In this document: piece by piece, positions 45,776 to 55,764 of the stretch
Layout: each line of letters opens with the position of its first letter
How positions within the stretch are numbered: the stretch's first letter is position 1
Source of the DNA: Flavobacteriia bacterium
Lineage (GTDB): Bacteria > Bacteroidota > Bacteroidia > Flavobacteriales > Weeksellaceae
DNA: 64,000 nt
Assembly: GCA_015999765.1 (NCBI GenBank)
Contig: JAECQR010000006.1
Coordinates: 1 to 64,000, forward strand
Reading direction: 5' to 3'
Made by a program: the position numbers and the translations under genes
The notes under the pieces: model-generated
Databases searched by the model: none
The model's input: only the letters and a program-made list of their open reading frames with translations
What the model was told of the DNA's origin: nothing

Positions 45776-47062
45776 TTAATGAAACTGAGCAGATTCGGTA
45801 GAGTCTTTCATTGCTACTACGGAAGAATTTCCTGCCGTAATAACGGTTTGAAGTGCGTCGAAATATCCTGTTCCTACAAAACTCTGGTGTTTTACCGCGC
45901 GGAAACCTTCTTTCTGCAAAGCAAATTCTCTTTCCTGAAGTTCGCTGTAACCGGCCATTCCGCGTTTTTTGTAAGCCAATGCCAATTCGAACATCGAAGT
46001 ATTTAAAGCATGGAAACCTGCCAAAGTGATGAACTGGAATTTATAACCCATTTTTGCGAGTTCCTCCCTGAACGTTTCCATTTCGGAAACAGAAAGTTTC
46101 GCGGCCCAGTTGAACGATGGCGAACAGTTATACGCCAACATTTTTCCCGGGAATTTTGCATGGATGCCTTCTGCAAATCTTCTTGCATAGTCCAAATCCG
46201 GATTTGATGTTTCCATCCAGATCAAATCTGCGTAAGGTGCGTAAGAAAGACCTCTGTCGATGCCCTGCTCTACTCCGTTATTTACTTCAAAAAAGCCTTC
46301 TGTCGTTCTTTTTCCCGTAACAAATTTCTGATCGCGCTCATCGATATCTGAAGTCAGCAAATCGGCTGCATCAGCATCGGTTCTAGCCACCACAATTGTC
46401 GGAACTCCGCAAACATCGGCTGCGAGACGTGCTGCAATTAATTTATTGATCGCTTCCTGAGTCGGAACGAGCACTTTTCCACCTAAATGTCCGCACTTCT
46501 TCGCAGAAGAAAGCTGGTCTTCAAAATGCACTCCGGCTGCACCGGCTTCAATCATCTGCTTCATGAGTTCATAAGCATTTAAATTTCCACCGAAACCTGC
46601 TTCTGCATCTGCAACAATTGGAACCAGATATTCCTTTCTGTCAGTTTCTGCAACGCCATTTACAGACTGAATCTGATCGGCTCTCAACAGAGCATTATTA
46701 ATTCTTTTCACCACGCTTGGGACAGAATTCGCTGGATAAAGACTCTGATCCGGATACATTTCACCGCTTAAATTGGCATCTGCTGCCACCTGCCAACCTG
46801 AAAGATAAATTGATTCCAAACCTGCATCCACTTCCTGCACCGCCTGGTTTCCGGTTAGCGCGCCTAAACCTGCCACAAAATCCTGATTGTTCAGTTTCTC
46901 CCACAATTTTTCGGACATGAGTTTTGCAATGGTGTAATCGAGTTGGTAAGAACCTCTCAGTTTCAATACTTCTTCAGCGGAATACGGTCTTTCAACGCCG
47001 TTCCATCTTGGGTTTTCCAGCCAGTCCTGTTCAAGCTGGCGGATTTGTTCCTGGTTTTTCAT
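45776..47062 (-). CDS. aceA: Isocitrate lyase
   Basis: Splits isocitrate into glyoxylate and succinate, the first step of the glyoxylate bypass for growth on acetate or fatty acids. The 428-residue protein contains the catalytic loop [14 protein letters not shown] (Cys near residue 188), [15 protein letters not shown] near 225 and [10 protein letters not shown] near 314. It begins 32 nt after the aceB stop, on the same strand, and ends at a terminator. The adjacent malate synthase and regulator confirm its pathway. Confidence 0.97.
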   Translation of the reverse strand: MKNQEQIRQLEQDWLENPRWNGVERPYSAEEVLKLRGSYQLDYTIAKLMSEKLWEKLNNQDFVAGLGALTGNQAVQEVDAGLESIYLSGWQVAADANLSGEMYPDQSLYPANSVPSVVKRINNALLRADQIQSVNGVAETDRKEYLVPIVADAEAGFGGNLNAYELMKQMIEAGAAGVHFEDQLSSAKKCGHLGGKVLVPTQEAINKLIAARLAADVCGVPTIVVARTDADAADLLTSDIDERDQKFVTGKRTTEGFFEVNNGVEQGIDRGLSYAPYADLIWMETSNPDLDYARRFAEGIHAKFPGKMLAYNCSPSFNWAAKLSVSEMETFREELAKMGYKFQFITLAGFHALNTSMFELALAYKKRGMAGYSELQEREFALQKEGFRAVKHQSFVGTGYFDALQTVITAGNSSVVAMKDSTESAQFH

Positions 47063-47094
47063 AATATTTTGGATTTGGTTTTTTAATGAAATAT

Positions 47095-48672
47095 TTAAAT
47101 GAATTGATAGGCTTTCAACGTCAGGAATTCTTCGAAGTGGTCATTCAAAACCAGATCATCGAAGATTTCTGTCGCTAACTGGAATTTCCCATTATTATAA
47201 CGCTCTTCGCCAACATAGTTTTTGATCTTCTGAAGTTCTTCTTCCTGCCATTCTAAAACCATAGCAGGCAATAAGGTTCTGCCGTCATCGAGTTTTGCTT
47301 CATTTTTTAGCCACTGCCACACCTGAGTCCGTGAAATTTCTGCGGTGGCGGCATCTTCCATTAAATTGTAAAGCGCGGCGGCTCCAATGCCCATCAGCCA
47401 GGATTCGATGTAGAGAATTCCGACATTGATGTTTTTTCTTACGCCTTTTTCAGTGATTGTCCCTTTTGGAATTTCGAGTAAATCGCTTTCTGAAATCTGG
47501 TATTCTTCGAATTTGTTTTGAATCTGGTTTTTTTCGGGCATCAGATTATCGAAAATTTTCTTCGCAACAGGAACCAATCCAGGGTGCGCAACCCAGGTTC
47601 CGTCGTGTCCGTTTTTCACCTCCCTTTCTTTGTCTGCACGCACTTTTGCATAGGCAATTTCATTCTCCTCTTCATTATTTTTTACGGGAATCTGCGCTGC
47701 CATTCCACCCATCGCGTGAACATTTCTTTTGTGACAAACCTGAATGACGCGTTTTGAATAGGAGCTCATAAAGGGCGAAGTCATGGTCACCTGATCTCTA
47801 TCCGGCAAAAGAAATTCCGGGAGATTTCTGAATTTTTTGATATAAGAAAAAATATAATCCCATCTTCCGCAGTTCAGTCCCGCACTGTGTTCTTTCAGTT
47901 CAAATAAAATTTCGTCAAGTTGAAAAGCCGAGGTAATGGTTTCGATAAGAACCGTGGCTTTGATTGTTCCATGGGGAATTTTAAGGTAATCCTGAGAAAA
48001 TTTGAAAACTTCATTCCACCATCTGGCTTCAAGATAATGCTCGAGTTTTGGAAGATAAAAATAAGGTCCGCTGCCGTTTTTGATGAGCTTTTTGGCATTT
48101 CTAAAAAAATAAATTCCAAAATCGGTTAAAGAACCAGAAGCTTTTTTTCCGCCAATCTCTATATTTTTTTCTTCAAGATGCAGGCCTCGGGGGCGAACCA
48201 GCAGAACGGCAGTTTTCTCATTCAACTGATAACTTTTCCCGGTTTCATTTTCAAAACTGATGGTGCGGTTTACAGCATCAGAAAGATTGATTTGCCCTTC
48301 CATGCAGTTTTCCCAGGTCGGCGAATTGCTGTCCTCAAAATCTGCCATGAAGGTTGAAGCGCCCGAATTTAGGGCGTTGATGATCATTTTACGCTCCACC
48401 GGGCCGGTAATTTCAACTCTTCTGTCGAGCAAATCTTGAGGGAGTGCAGCGCATACCCAATCGGTTTCTCTGATTTCTTTGGTTTCGGGTAAAAAAACGG
48501 GAAGCTGATGATGATCGAACTCAACCTGTTTCATCATTCTGGCAACAAGCAGTTTTTTTCTTTCTTCGTTAAATCTTACATGAAGTTCGGAAAGAAACTC
48601 AATCATTTCAGATGTAAAAATATCTTTATTCTTTCTGTCTGCCAGAATTTTAAATTGTGTTGCCGTCTCCAT
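47095..48672 (-). CDS. aceB: Malate synthase A
   Basis: Condenses glyoxylate with acetyl-CoA to malate. The 525-residue enzyme has [22 protein letters not shown] near residue 108, [12 protein letters not shown] near 158, [13 protein letters not shown] near 265 and a C-terminal catalytic region ([19 protein letters not shown]). It is the first gene of the aceBA operon. Its promoter region carries a -7 box at 48702-48709 and a palindrome at 48729-48742, which faces the divergent ScfR-type regulator gene. Confidence 0.97.
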   Translation of the reverse strand: METATQFKILADRKNKDIFTSEMIEFLSELHVRFNEERKKLLVARMMKQVEFDHHQLPVFLPETKEIRETDWVCAALPQDLLDRRVEITGPVERKMIINALNSGASTFMADFEDSNSPTWENCMEGQINLSDAVNRTISFENETGKSYQLNEKTAVLLVRPRGLHLEEKNIEIGGKKASGSLTDFGIYFFRNAKKLIKNGSGPYFYLPKLEHYLEARWWNEVFKFSQDYLKIPHGTIKATVLIETITSAFQLDEILFELKEHSAGLNCGRWDYIFSYIKKFRNLPEFLLPDRDQVTMTSPFMSSYSKRVIQVCHKRNVHAMGGMAAQIPVKNNEEENEIAYAKVRADKEREVKNGHDGTWVAHPGLVPVAKKIFDNLMPEKNQIQNKFEEYQISESDLLEIPKGTITEKGVRKNINVGILYIESWLMGIGAAALYNLMEDAATAEISRTQVWQWLKNEAKLDDGRTLLPAMVLEWQEEELQKIKNYVGEERYNNGKFQLATEIFDDLVLNDHFEEFLTLKAYQFI

Positions 48673-48701
48673 ATCAATTATATTTGGTGATTAATATACA
48701 G

Positions 48702-48742
48702 CAAAACTAAATAAAATTTTTCACTTACAGCGAACGTTCGCT
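48702..48742 (-). promoter_or_regulatory. aceBA promoter with a palindromic operator in place of the -33 element
   Basis: On the minus strand TAGTTTTG (48709-48702) is a perfect -7 box. Exactly 19 nt upstream begins the perfect 14-bp palindrome AGCGAACGTTCGCT (48729-48742), so the three bases where TTG should be (GCT) belong to the palindrome. A weak -33 covered by a palindrome suggests activator- or repressor-controlled transcription. Confidence 0.72.
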
Positions 48743-48764
48743 AAATTATCAAATAAATAATTAT

Positions 48765-48795
48765 GCGAACAGCAGTTCTTTTTTAATTAACTTTG
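48765..48795 (+). promoter_or_regulatory. Promoter of the scfR-type gene with a GCGAAC half-site
   Basis: TAACTTTG at 48788-48795 is the -7 box. The -33 position at the 19-nt spacing (48766-48768) falls inside GCGAAC (48765-48770), which is identical to one arm of the aceBA palindrome. The same regulator may act on both divergent promoters. Confidence 0.6.
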
Positions 48796-48849
48796 TATCC
48801 ATCGGATTTCTAAAACTATTTAGAAAGATTATAAATTTAAAACGCAACC

Positions 48850-50319
48850 ATGACGCACGACGGCGAATTCATTAAAACCGTTTTCGGACTGAAAATGAAA
48901 CAGTTCCGGCAGAAAAGAAATATTTCCCTGCAGGAGCTTTCAAATCAAACCGGATTATCAAAATCATATCTCAACGAAATTGAAAACGGCAAAAAGTATC
49001 CGAAACACGACAAAATTGGTCAGCTCGCCACTGCACTGAACTGCACTTATAATGATTTGGTTTCAACCAAACTGGATAAAAGCCTGTCGCCGATTGTAGA
49101 AATCATACAGTCGGATTTTTTCAAGGAAATTCCGCTCGATCTTTTCGGAATCAACAAAAACAACCTCATCAGCATCATCAGCGATGCTCCGAAAAAAGTA
49201 ACCGCCTTCGTCAATACGCTTATTGAAATTTCCAAAAACTACAACCTCAGCAAAGAGCGTTTTTATTTCGCGGTGGTGAGAAGTTTTCAGGAACTTTATG
49301 ATAATTATTTCCCTGAAATTGAGGAAAAAGCATCAGCGTATTCGATAGAAAATCAGATTCCGTACAAACCTAATTCAGCAGATCTTGAAAAAATCCTAAC
49401 GGAAAAACTTCATTACGAAATCAGAAATCTCGATTTTGAAAAATATGGTGCTACAGGAAAACTGCGTTCTCTTTATATCCCAGAAAAAAAACTGCTGCTA
49501 CTGAATGAACTTCTTGATGAAGACCAGAAAACCTTCATTTTTGCCAAAGAAATCGGTTACAATGTCCTAAATCTTAATACAAGACCCAATACGTATTCGT
49601 GGCTGGATTTCACGAGTTTCGAGGAATTGCTCAGCAATTATTACGCATCGTATTTTGCAGGATGCCTGCTGATACATAAAGGTATTTTGACGGAAAAAAT
49701 CGCCCAGTTTTTTAAATCAGAAGAATGGGAACCTCAGAATTTTGAAAACCTTATTGAGGAATTTACCAATTCACCCGAAACTTTTTATTACCGGATGACC
49801 AACATTCTGCCTCAGGAACACGGAATCAAGGATTTGTTTTATCTGTGTTTTACGAAAAAGAAAAATTCGGATAAGCTTGAGATTTTAAAGGAACTTCACC
49901 TGAACCAGCAGCAGGCACCACACGCCAACGCGACCAACGAACACTACTGCAGAAGATGGATTGCCGTGAAAAACCTGATGAGTTTAAAGGAAAACGAAAC
50001 CGTAACCGACGCGCAGATTTCTCATTATAAAGACAGCGGACTCACTTATCTGGTACTTTCAACTTCGCAGAAAAATCCTTTTTCCGATGGCACAAACAGG
50101 AGTTATTGCTTGGGAATTCTGCTGAATTCAGCCTCTTTAAAAAAAATCCGTTTTGCGAAAAGCGACAGGATAAAAACAGTAAACGTCGGCGTAACCTGCG
50201 AATTCTGCAGCATTCCGAACTGCGAAGTCCGACAGGCTCCTCCGCTGCGCCTGGAAAAGGAAATTTTTAATGAAAACATGAAAAAATCGATCCTAATGAT
50301 TAAAAAAGATATGATCTAG
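48850..50319 (+). CDS. XRE-type transcriptional regulator of the short-chain fatty acid (ScfR/RamB) family
   Basis: A 489-residue regulator. An HTH_3 domain lies at about residues 12-65 (QELSNQTGLSKSYLNEIENG), followed by an IrrE-like/ScfR region and a C-terminal DUF2083-type cysteine cluster CEFCSIPNCEVRQAPP near residue 455. The actinobacterial relative RamB controls acetate and glyoxylate genes including aceA and aceB. Here the gene is divergent from aceBA with shared promoter DNA. Control of aceBA is strongly suggested; the inducer is not known. It stands alone. Confidence 0.85.
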   Translation: MTHDGEFIKTVFGLKMKQFRQKRNISLQELSNQTGLSKSYLNEIENGKKYPKHDKIGQLATALNCTYNDLVSTKLDKSLSPIVEIIQSDFFKEIPLDLFGINKNNLISIISDAPKKVTAFVNTLIEISKNYNLSKERFYFAVVRSFQELYDNYFPEIEEKASAYSIENQIPYKPNSADLEKILTEKLHYEIRNLDFEKYGATGKLRSLYIPEKKLLLLNELLDEDQKTFIFAKEIGYNVLNLNTRPNTYSWLDFTSFEELLSNYYASYFAGCLLIHKGILTEKIAQFFKSEEWEPQNFENLIEEFTNSPETFYYRMTNILPQEHGIKDLFYLCFTKKKNSDKLEILKELHLNQQQAPHANATNEHYCRRWIAVKNLMSLKENETVTDAQISHYKDSGLTYLVLSTSQKNPFSDGTNRSYCLGILLNSASLKKIRFAKSDRIKTVNVGVTCEFCSIPNCEVRQAPPLRLEKEIFNENMKKSILMIKKDMI

Positions 50320-50368
50320 ATTTTGATACGCTGAAATTTGTAACTTTAAATTCACCAAACACCAGATT

Positions 50369-51019
50369 GTGATTTTAAATTTACTGTTTCCGAACCGCTG
50401 CCTGCAGTGCAACCAGATTATCAGCACTGATGAACTTGTATGCGGGATATGTATGGATCAAATTCTGTTTACGCATCACGATTTTCCTGAAAGCAACCCG
50501 TTGAAAGAACGGTGTTCTCTACTGTTTCCCGTCGAAAATGCATTTGCCCTGATGCAGTTTGAAGAAGAAAGCCTAAGCCGAAAAATCGTACATCAACTTA
50601 AATACGGGAGTCGGGAAAAAGCAGGTAAAATACTGGCAGAATGGACAGGTGAAAGAATTAGTTTTGATGAAAGCAAGCCCGATCTCATGGTTTCGGTTCC
50701 GCTTCATCCCAAGAAATTGAGGCAAAGAGGCTATAACCAGCTTCATCTTTTTACCGAAACTTTATCAAAAAAACTTGAAATTCCCTTCGACCATCAACTG
50801 ATCCGAAGAAATTTTTACCAAAAAGCTCAGGCACAAAAAGACAAATCCCATCGCGCAGAAACCGAAAACCTTTTTTCAGTTACGCAGGAGATTTCAGATA
50901 AGCATGTCCTGCTGATTGATGACGTTTTCACCACCGGAAATACTATGAGTTCAATCGCGTGGGAAATCCTGAAGGCCGGAAACAATAAAGTTTCCGTTCT
51001 CGTAATGGCGGTTGATTAA
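50369..51019 (+). CDS. ComF family phosphoribosyltransferase-like protein
   Basis: A 216-residue protein with an N-terminal zinc-ribbon-like pair (CLQCNQ ... CGIC, about residues 11-28) and a type I phosphoribosyltransferase domain with PRPP loop VLLIDDVFTTGNTM (about residue 179). ComF proteins work in DNA uptake during natural transformation, though their enzymatic role is unclear. The frame begins with GTG at 50369; no ATG precedes the zinc pair. It is convergent with upp. Confidence 0.9.
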   Translation: MILNLLFPNRCLQCNQIISTDELVCGICMDQILFTHHDFPESNPLKERCSLLFPVENAFALMQFEEESLSRKIVHQLKYGSREKAGKILAEWTGERISFDESKPDLMVSVPLHPKKLRQRGYNQLHLFTETLSKKLEIPFDHQLIRRNFYQKAQAQKDKSHRAETENLFSVTQEISDKHVLLIDDVFTTGNTMSSIAWEILKAGNNKVSVLVMAVD

Positions 51020-51051
51020 GGTTGAGGCTGAGATTAAGGCTACTTTTAAAT

Positions 51052-51702
51052 TTATCGCTGCAGTTTTTCGCCGTAAGACAAATCGCCGGCATCGCCAAGC
51101 CCGGGAGTGATATATCCTTTCGATGTTAAATTTTCATCGATAACCCCAACCCAAATTTCCGCATCCGGATATTCGTTCTGAATGGTTTCAACCCCCTGTT
51201 TTGATGCAATTGCTGCAACAATATGAAGCTGGGTGGGTTTGCCGTGGTTCAGTAAATCCTTGATGGCCTCAATTAAACTGGCACCTGTAGCCAACATAGG
51301 ATCGGCAACAATCAGTGGTCTTCCGTCGATATTCGGGCAGGTAAGATAATCCTGTTTGATAGAGAAATAATCGTTGGCATCGTGTTTTCTGTAAGCGGCA
51401 ACAAAACCGCAGTCTGCTTTATCAAGGTAATTGAGAATTCCCTGGAAAAGAGGAACGCCGGCTCTTAAAATTGTGGTAATAACAGGCTGAACAGCGATTT
51501 CTTTAACCTGAATTTTATCCAAAGGAGTTGTAATCTCCAATTCTTTCACTTCTAAACCTTTGCTGATTTCGAAAGCTGCAATTTCGCCGATGCGTTCCAT
51601 ATTTCTGCGGAATCTCATGCGGTCATTTTGCAGTTCTACATTTCGCAGTTCATTAATCCAGGTATTGATAAGAGAAAACTGATTGGATAAAACGGTAATC
51701 AT
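51052..51702 (-). CDS. upp: Uracil phosphoribosyltransferase
   Basis: Salvages uracil to UMP using PRPP. The 216-residue enzyme has the family C-terminal signature GYITPGLGDAGDLSYG and the PRPP loop ADPMLATGASLIEAI. TTILRAGVPLFQG near residue 80 is conserved too. It sits downstream of der on the same strand, but a strong terminator lies between, so it has its own promoter. Converges with comF. Confidence 0.96.
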   Translation of the reverse strand: MITVLSNQFSLINTWINELRNVELQNDRMRFRRNMERIGEIAAFEISKGLEVKELEITTPLDKIQVKEIAVQPVITTILRAGVPLFQGILNYLDKADCGFVAAYRKHDANDYFSIKQDYLTCPNIDGRPLIVADPMLATGASLIEAIKDLLNHGKPTQLHIVAAIASKQGVETIQNEYPDAEIWVGVIDENLTSKGYITPGLGDAGDLSYGEKLQR

Positions 51703-51748
51703 AGTAGTTATTTGTGCGGTAAAGTTCGGGAAAATATAATGTATTAAA

Positions 51749-51777
51749 AAGCCTTTCAGAAAAATTCTGAAAGGCTT
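51749..51777 (-). terminator. Terminator after der
   Basis: A 13-bp perfect stem (AAGCCTTTCAGAA / TTCTGAAAGGCTT, 3-nt loop). On the minus strand a T-run follows it. Confidence 0.9.
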
Positions 51778-51782
51778 AAGTT

Positions 51783-53093
51783 TTATTTCTGACGGAAATA
51801 TATTTCAATAGGAACACCTGTAAAACCAAAATGTTTCCTCAGCTGATTTTCGGTAAATCTTTTGTAACTTTCCTTCACATACTGTGGCAGGTTACAGAAA
51901 AATACAAACTGTGGACTTGGCGTCGGTAGCTGTACACAATATTTTATTTTTACGTATTTTCCTTTGATTGCTGGCGGCGGAGTATGTTCGAAAACCGGAA
52001 GCATCACTTCGTTCAGTTTTGAAGTCTTTATTTTCTTCGCTCTGTTTTCGTAAACTTCCATTGCCATTTCAACCGTTTTCAGAATTCTCTGTTTGGTTAA
52101 AGCTGAAACGAAGAGGATTGGAATATCTGTAAACTGACCGATTCTTTCCTTAATCTGATTCTCGAAATCAAGGGCGGTATTGGTTTTTTTGTCTTCAACC
52201 AAATCCCACTTGTTCACCACGATTACAATTCCTTTTCTGTTTTTCTGAGCCAGTCCGAAAATATTCATATCCTGAGACTCCCAACCTAAAGTAGCATCAA
52301 CCATGATGATCACCACGTCTGAATATTCAATTGAACGGATGGAACGCATCACAGAATAGAATTCCAGATCCTCCTTCACTTTGGCTTTACGGCGCATTCC
52401 GGCAGTGTCTACCAAAACAAACTCGTGTCCGAATTTGTTATACAAAGTTTCAATGGAATCTCTTGTAGTTCCTGCGATATCAGTAACGATATTCCGCTCT
52501 ACATCAAGCAAAGCGTTGGTTAAAGTTGATTTTCCGACATTTGGTCGACCTGCAATGGTAATTTTTGGCAATCCTTCGAACGGATCTTTATAATCGGTGG
52601 TTGGGAATTCATTTACGATATCATCCAGCAGTTCTCCGGTTCCGGAACCTGTCGCAGAAGATAAAGTGTAGTATTTTTCGATGCCTAACTGATAAAATTC
52701 GGTAGCAGCAAGTTCTTCAGTAGCTGAATCAACTTTATTTATGGTAACATAAACCGGCTTGTTGGAACGGCGGAGCATTTCATGGATTTCCTGATCGGTA
52801 TCGGTAAGACCTTCATCAACATTCAGCATGAAGATGATTGAAGTAGCTTCGTCAATAGCTAACTGTACCTGTTTAGAGATTTCTTCCTGAAAGACATCAT
52901 CTGTATTAACCTCATAACCACCGGTATCAATTACAGTGAATTCAATTCCATTCCAGTCAGATTTGCCGTAATGGCGGTCTCTGGTAACTCCGGAAGTTGA
53001 ATCTACGATAGCTTCTCTTCTCTCTAAAAACCGGTTAAAAAGGGTTGATTTTCCGACGTTGGGGCGCCCAACGATTGCAACGATATTGCTCAT
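51783..53093 (-). CDS. der: Ribosome biogenesis GTPase Der
   Basis: A 436-residue protein with two tandem Era-like GTPase domains, needed for 50S subunit assembly. Both P-loops are present (GRPNVGKST at about residues 8 and 182), as are DTGG/DTAG (G3) and NKVD/NKWD (G4) motifs in each half. A KH-like C-terminal domain ends HFGFTGVPIEIYFR. Full length, one terminator behind it, no operon partner. Confidence 0.97.
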   Translation of the reverse strand: MSNIVAIVGRPNVGKSTLFNRFLERREAIVDSTSGVTRDRHYGKSDWNGIEFTVIDTGGYEVNTDDVFQEEISKQVQLAIDEATSIIFMLNVDEGLTDTDQEIHEMLRRSNKPVYVTINKVDSATEELAATEFYQLGIEKYYTLSSATGSGTGELLDDIVNEFPTTDYKDPFEGLPKITIAGRPNVGKSTLTNALLDVERNIVTDIAGTTRDSIETLYNKFGHEFVLVDTAGMRRKAKVKEDLEFYSVMRSIRSIEYSDVVIIMVDATLGWESQDMNIFGLAQKNRKGIVIVVNKWDLVEDKKTNTALDFENQIKERIGQFTDIPILFVSALTKQRILKTVEMAMEVYENRAKKIKTSKLNEVMLPVFEHTPPPAIKGKYVKIKYCVQLPTPSPQFVFFCNLPQYVKESYKRFTENQLRKHFGFTGVPIEIYFRQK

Positions 53094-53257
53094 TAAATTT
53101 TGTTTAATAATGTAATTATTAATGGGTTACTTCAACTTTTGAAGCCCAAAAATTTTTGCAAAGATAGTTTTTTTAAATTTAGCAATCTTGCAGAGTCGGG
53201 GAAAACGTTCGGATATGCGATGTTTACGGTGAATTCACTTCGGTAAACCGCAAAAAA

Positions 53258-53280
53258 AAGATTGAGAAAATCTCAATCTT
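53258..53280 (-). terminator. Terminator after murA
   Basis: A 10-bp stem (AAGATTGAGA / TCTCAATCTT, 3-nt loop) with A-run before it on the plus strand, 7 nt beyond the murA stop. Confidence 0.88.
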
Positions 53281-53286
53281 AAATTT

Positions 53287-54594
53287 TTAAATTCTTTCGA
53301 TATCTGCGCCGAGTGCTTTCAGTCTGCCATCGATGTTTTCATAACCACGGTCAATCTGCTCAATATTGTGGATGGTTGAATTTCCTTCCGCAGAAAGTGC
53401 AGCGATCAGCAATGCATTTCCGGCTCTGATATCCGGGGAAATCATAGTCGTTCCACGCAATGGCGATTCGTGATTTAAGCCCACTACCGTTGCTCTGTGC
53501 GGATCACACAGAATAATCTGCGCTCCCATATCGATGAGTTTATCAACGAAAAACAGGCGGGATTCAAACATTTTCTGATGCACAAGAACGGTTCCTTTAG
53601 CCTGAGTTGCCACCACCAGAATAATAGAAAGCAAATCGGGTGTAAATCCTGGCCAAGGTGCATCGGAAACCGTCAAAATAGATCCGTCAATAAATTTCTG
53701 GATTTTATAATGGTCCTGTGCGGGAATATAAATATCGTCACCACGCTGCTCCAGCTGAATTCCTAATTTTCGGAAGGTATTCGGAATAACGCCCAACTCG
53801 TTCCAGTTGACGTTTTTAATGGTGATTTCAGATTTCGTCATGGCTGCGAGGCCAATCCAGGAACCAATCTCAACCATATCGGGCAACATCGTGTGTTCTG
53901 TTCCGTGAAGCTGATCAACTCCTTCAATAATCAACAGATTAGAGCCGATTCCGGAGATATTGGCGCCCATTCTGTTGAGCATTTTACAGAGTTGCTGCAG
54001 GTAAGGCTCGCAGGCCGCATTGTAAATACTGGTTTTTCCTTTGGCTAAAACGGCCGCCATTATAATATTGGCTGTTCCGGTTACAGAAGCCTCTTCCAGA
54101 AGGATAAATTTCCCGTGAAGTTCTTTGGCTTTTAAGGAATACAGATATTCGTTTTCGTCATAGTGAAATTCGGCACCGAGTTCCACAAATCCCTGGAAAT
54201 GCGTATCCAGACGTCTTCTTCCGATTTTATCACCGCCGGGAGTCGGCATATATGCTTCGCCAAACCTTGCAAGCATGGGCCCCAGAAGCATAATAGAGCC
54301 GCGGAGTTTAGAACCGTCTTTCTTAAAATCGTTTGATTTGATATAATCAAAATTTACAGCATCTGATTTGAACGTATAATCACCATGAGCATTTTTAGTA
54401 ATTTTCACCCCAAAATCACCAAGGATTTCAATCAGTCGGTTAACATCGTGGATGTCAGGGATATTTTTAACTCTTACTTCTTCGTCGGTCAGCAAAACCG
54501 CACATAAAATTTGAAGCGCTTCATTTTTCGCTCCCTGTGGAGTGATTTCACCTTGCAGCTGTTTTCCGCCCTTTATTTTAAATGATCCGCTCAT
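53287..54594 (-). CDS. murA: UDP-N-acetylglucosamine 1-carboxyvinyltransferase
   Basis: Transfers enolpyruvate from PEP to UDP-GlcNAc, the first committed step of peptidoglycan synthesis. The 435-residue protein has KNEALQIL (Lys22-type and Asn23-type residues near 23-24), the active loop TPGGDKIGRRRLDTH and RAGNALLIAALSAEG near the C-terminus. The loop has Asp122 where most enzymes have the fosfomycin-reactive Cys (GGCTIGARP in E. coli). It starts 3 nt after the DUF4290 gene and is followed by a terminator. Confidence 0.97.
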   Translation of the reverse strand: MSGSFKIKGGKQLQGEITPQGAKNEALQILCAVLLTDEEVRVKNIPDIHDVNRLIEILGDFGVKITKNAHGDYTFKSDAVNFDYIKSNDFKKDGSKLRGSIMLLGPMLARFGEAYMPTPGGDKIGRRRLDTHFQGFVELGAEFHYDENEYLYSLKAKELHGKFILLEEASVTGTANIIMAAVLAKGKTSIYNAACEPYLQQLCKMLNRMGANISGIGSNLLIIEGVDQLHGTEHTMLPDMVEIGSWIGLAAMTKSEITIKNVNWNELGVIPNTFRKLGIQLEQRGDDIYIPAQDHYKIQKFIDGSILTVSDAPWPGFTPDLLSIILVVATQAKGTVLVHQKMFESRLFFVDKLIDMGAQIILCDPHRATVVGLNHESPLRGTTMISPDIRAGNALLIAALSAEGNSTIHNIEQIDRGYENIDGRLKALGADIERI

Positions 54595-54597
54595 CTT

Positions 54598-55251
54598 TTA
54601 CTTCCGGTTTTTATTGTTTTGAAAATTTCTTCTTTTGTTCTGGCTGTTCTGTGCCTGATTCTGGTTGGTTCTGCCGGGATTTTTGTTGCTTTTTCCAGTG
54701 GCGTAGTAGATTTTACTTTTCTCCAGTGAGTCGAGACTGGTAAGATCGAGCCGGTTTTCCGACAGGTCTTTCAGATGCCTGAAAATCACTTCGTCCTGTA
54801 CATGCTCTTTATTGTAAACATTGTAGGATTTCTTCATATTGTTGGCAATCACCTGAATCAGTGCGTCCTTTTCGTCGCCGGCTTCAAGTTCAATGGCTTT
54901 TTCGATCAGCTGAAGAATACTTTTCCCGTAAAATTTGAAATCTCCCTGAAGCTTTGGATATTCCATTTTCTTGGGTTTCTCATTAAGTTCTTCTATCGTT
55001 GGAAATGGGTAGGGCGAATCTACATCCAGATCGTAATTAGAAAGGATAAAAAGATGGTCCCAAAGTTTATGTTTATAGTTTTCTTCGTCGCGCAGCTGGG
55101 GGTTTCTCTGCCCCATAAAATCTACGATTGCCACTGCCATTTCATTACGTTCTTCTTTTGTAGCAAGTTCTTTGCAGCGCTCAACAAGCTGCTGTATAAT
55201 TCTGCCGTATTCGGGCATATGCAGTTGCGGTCTTGTGGTATTGTATTCCAT
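54598..55251 (-). CDS. DUF4290 domain protein
   Basis: A 217-residue soluble, helical and charged protein with YNTTRPQLHMPEYGRIIQQLVE at the start, the DUF4290 landmark, and a basic Asn/Gln-rich tail (NKRRNFQNNKNRK) that could bind nucleic acid. In Bacteroidota it is regularly found directly upstream of murA, as here with 3 nt between them, so the two are co-transcribed. Function unknown. Confidence 0.93.
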   Translation of the reverse strand: MEYNTTRPQLHMPEYGRIIQQLVERCKELATKEERNEMAVAIVDFMGQRNPQLRDEENYKHKLWDHLFILSNYDLDVDSPYPFPTIEELNEKPKKMEYPKLQGDFKFYGKSILQLIEKAIELEAGDEKDALIQVIANNMKKSYNVYNKEHVQDEVIFRHLKDLSENRLDLTSLDSLEKSKIYYATGKSNKNPGRTNQNQAQNSQNKRRNFQNNKNRK

Positions 55252-55359
55252 GGGTGCAAATATAAGAATTAGTTTGGGGTTTGCTGTCGGTGATCAGGGG
55301 GAATTTTCGGGCAGATTCCCACCGCGTTTCTTTACAAAACCTGGCTTGTTGACAAACTT

Positions 55360-55764
55360 TTATTCGATAAATCTCGACTTTTCTTCTTCAGTCGGCAATA
55401 CGCATTGACGCTCAGAAATCCGATGTCTGTTGGCGGCGATTCTATCATATACGAAATCCGTAATAATCTTCGGAAAAACATTAAAGTATCCAAAAACCGA
55501 ATATTTTCCCCCAAGAATTTTTGCGATACTAAAAACCGCGTGAGATTTGGTGTTGTAAAATGAATTCGGCTTCCACAGATAAAGGGTATTAAAATTCCGG
55601 TTTTCTAGATTTCTTTCCTTTAAAAATTTTTGGCCAAACTCCGACTGTAACGCCGAAAAAAGAAACTGTTTCCTACCGTCCTTCTTTAAAATCCACTGTA
55701 CCCAGAAATTGCACATTCCGCAATCGCCGTCATAAAAAACGTAATACTTAACAGGATCTGTCAT
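55360..55764 (-). CDS. DCC family thiol-disulfide oxidoreductase-like protein (DUF393)
   Basis: A 134-residue small thioredoxin-like protein of DUF393. The motif YDGDCGMCNFWV (about residues 10-21) has the Cys-x-x-Cys pair, and the C-terminal half has FSALQSEFGQ and FPKIITDFVYDRIAANRHR. A role in disulfide handling is inferred from the family. Its ATG overlaps the heme-binding gene stop by four bases (ATGA), so the two are translationally coupled. Confidence 0.9.
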   Translation of the reverse strand: MTDPVKYYVFYDGDCGMCNFWVQWILKKDGRKQFLFSALQSEFGQKFLKERNLENRNFNTLYLWKPNSFYNTKSHAVFSIAKILGGKYSVFGYFNVFPKIITDFVYDRIAANRHRISERQCVLPTEEEKSRFIE

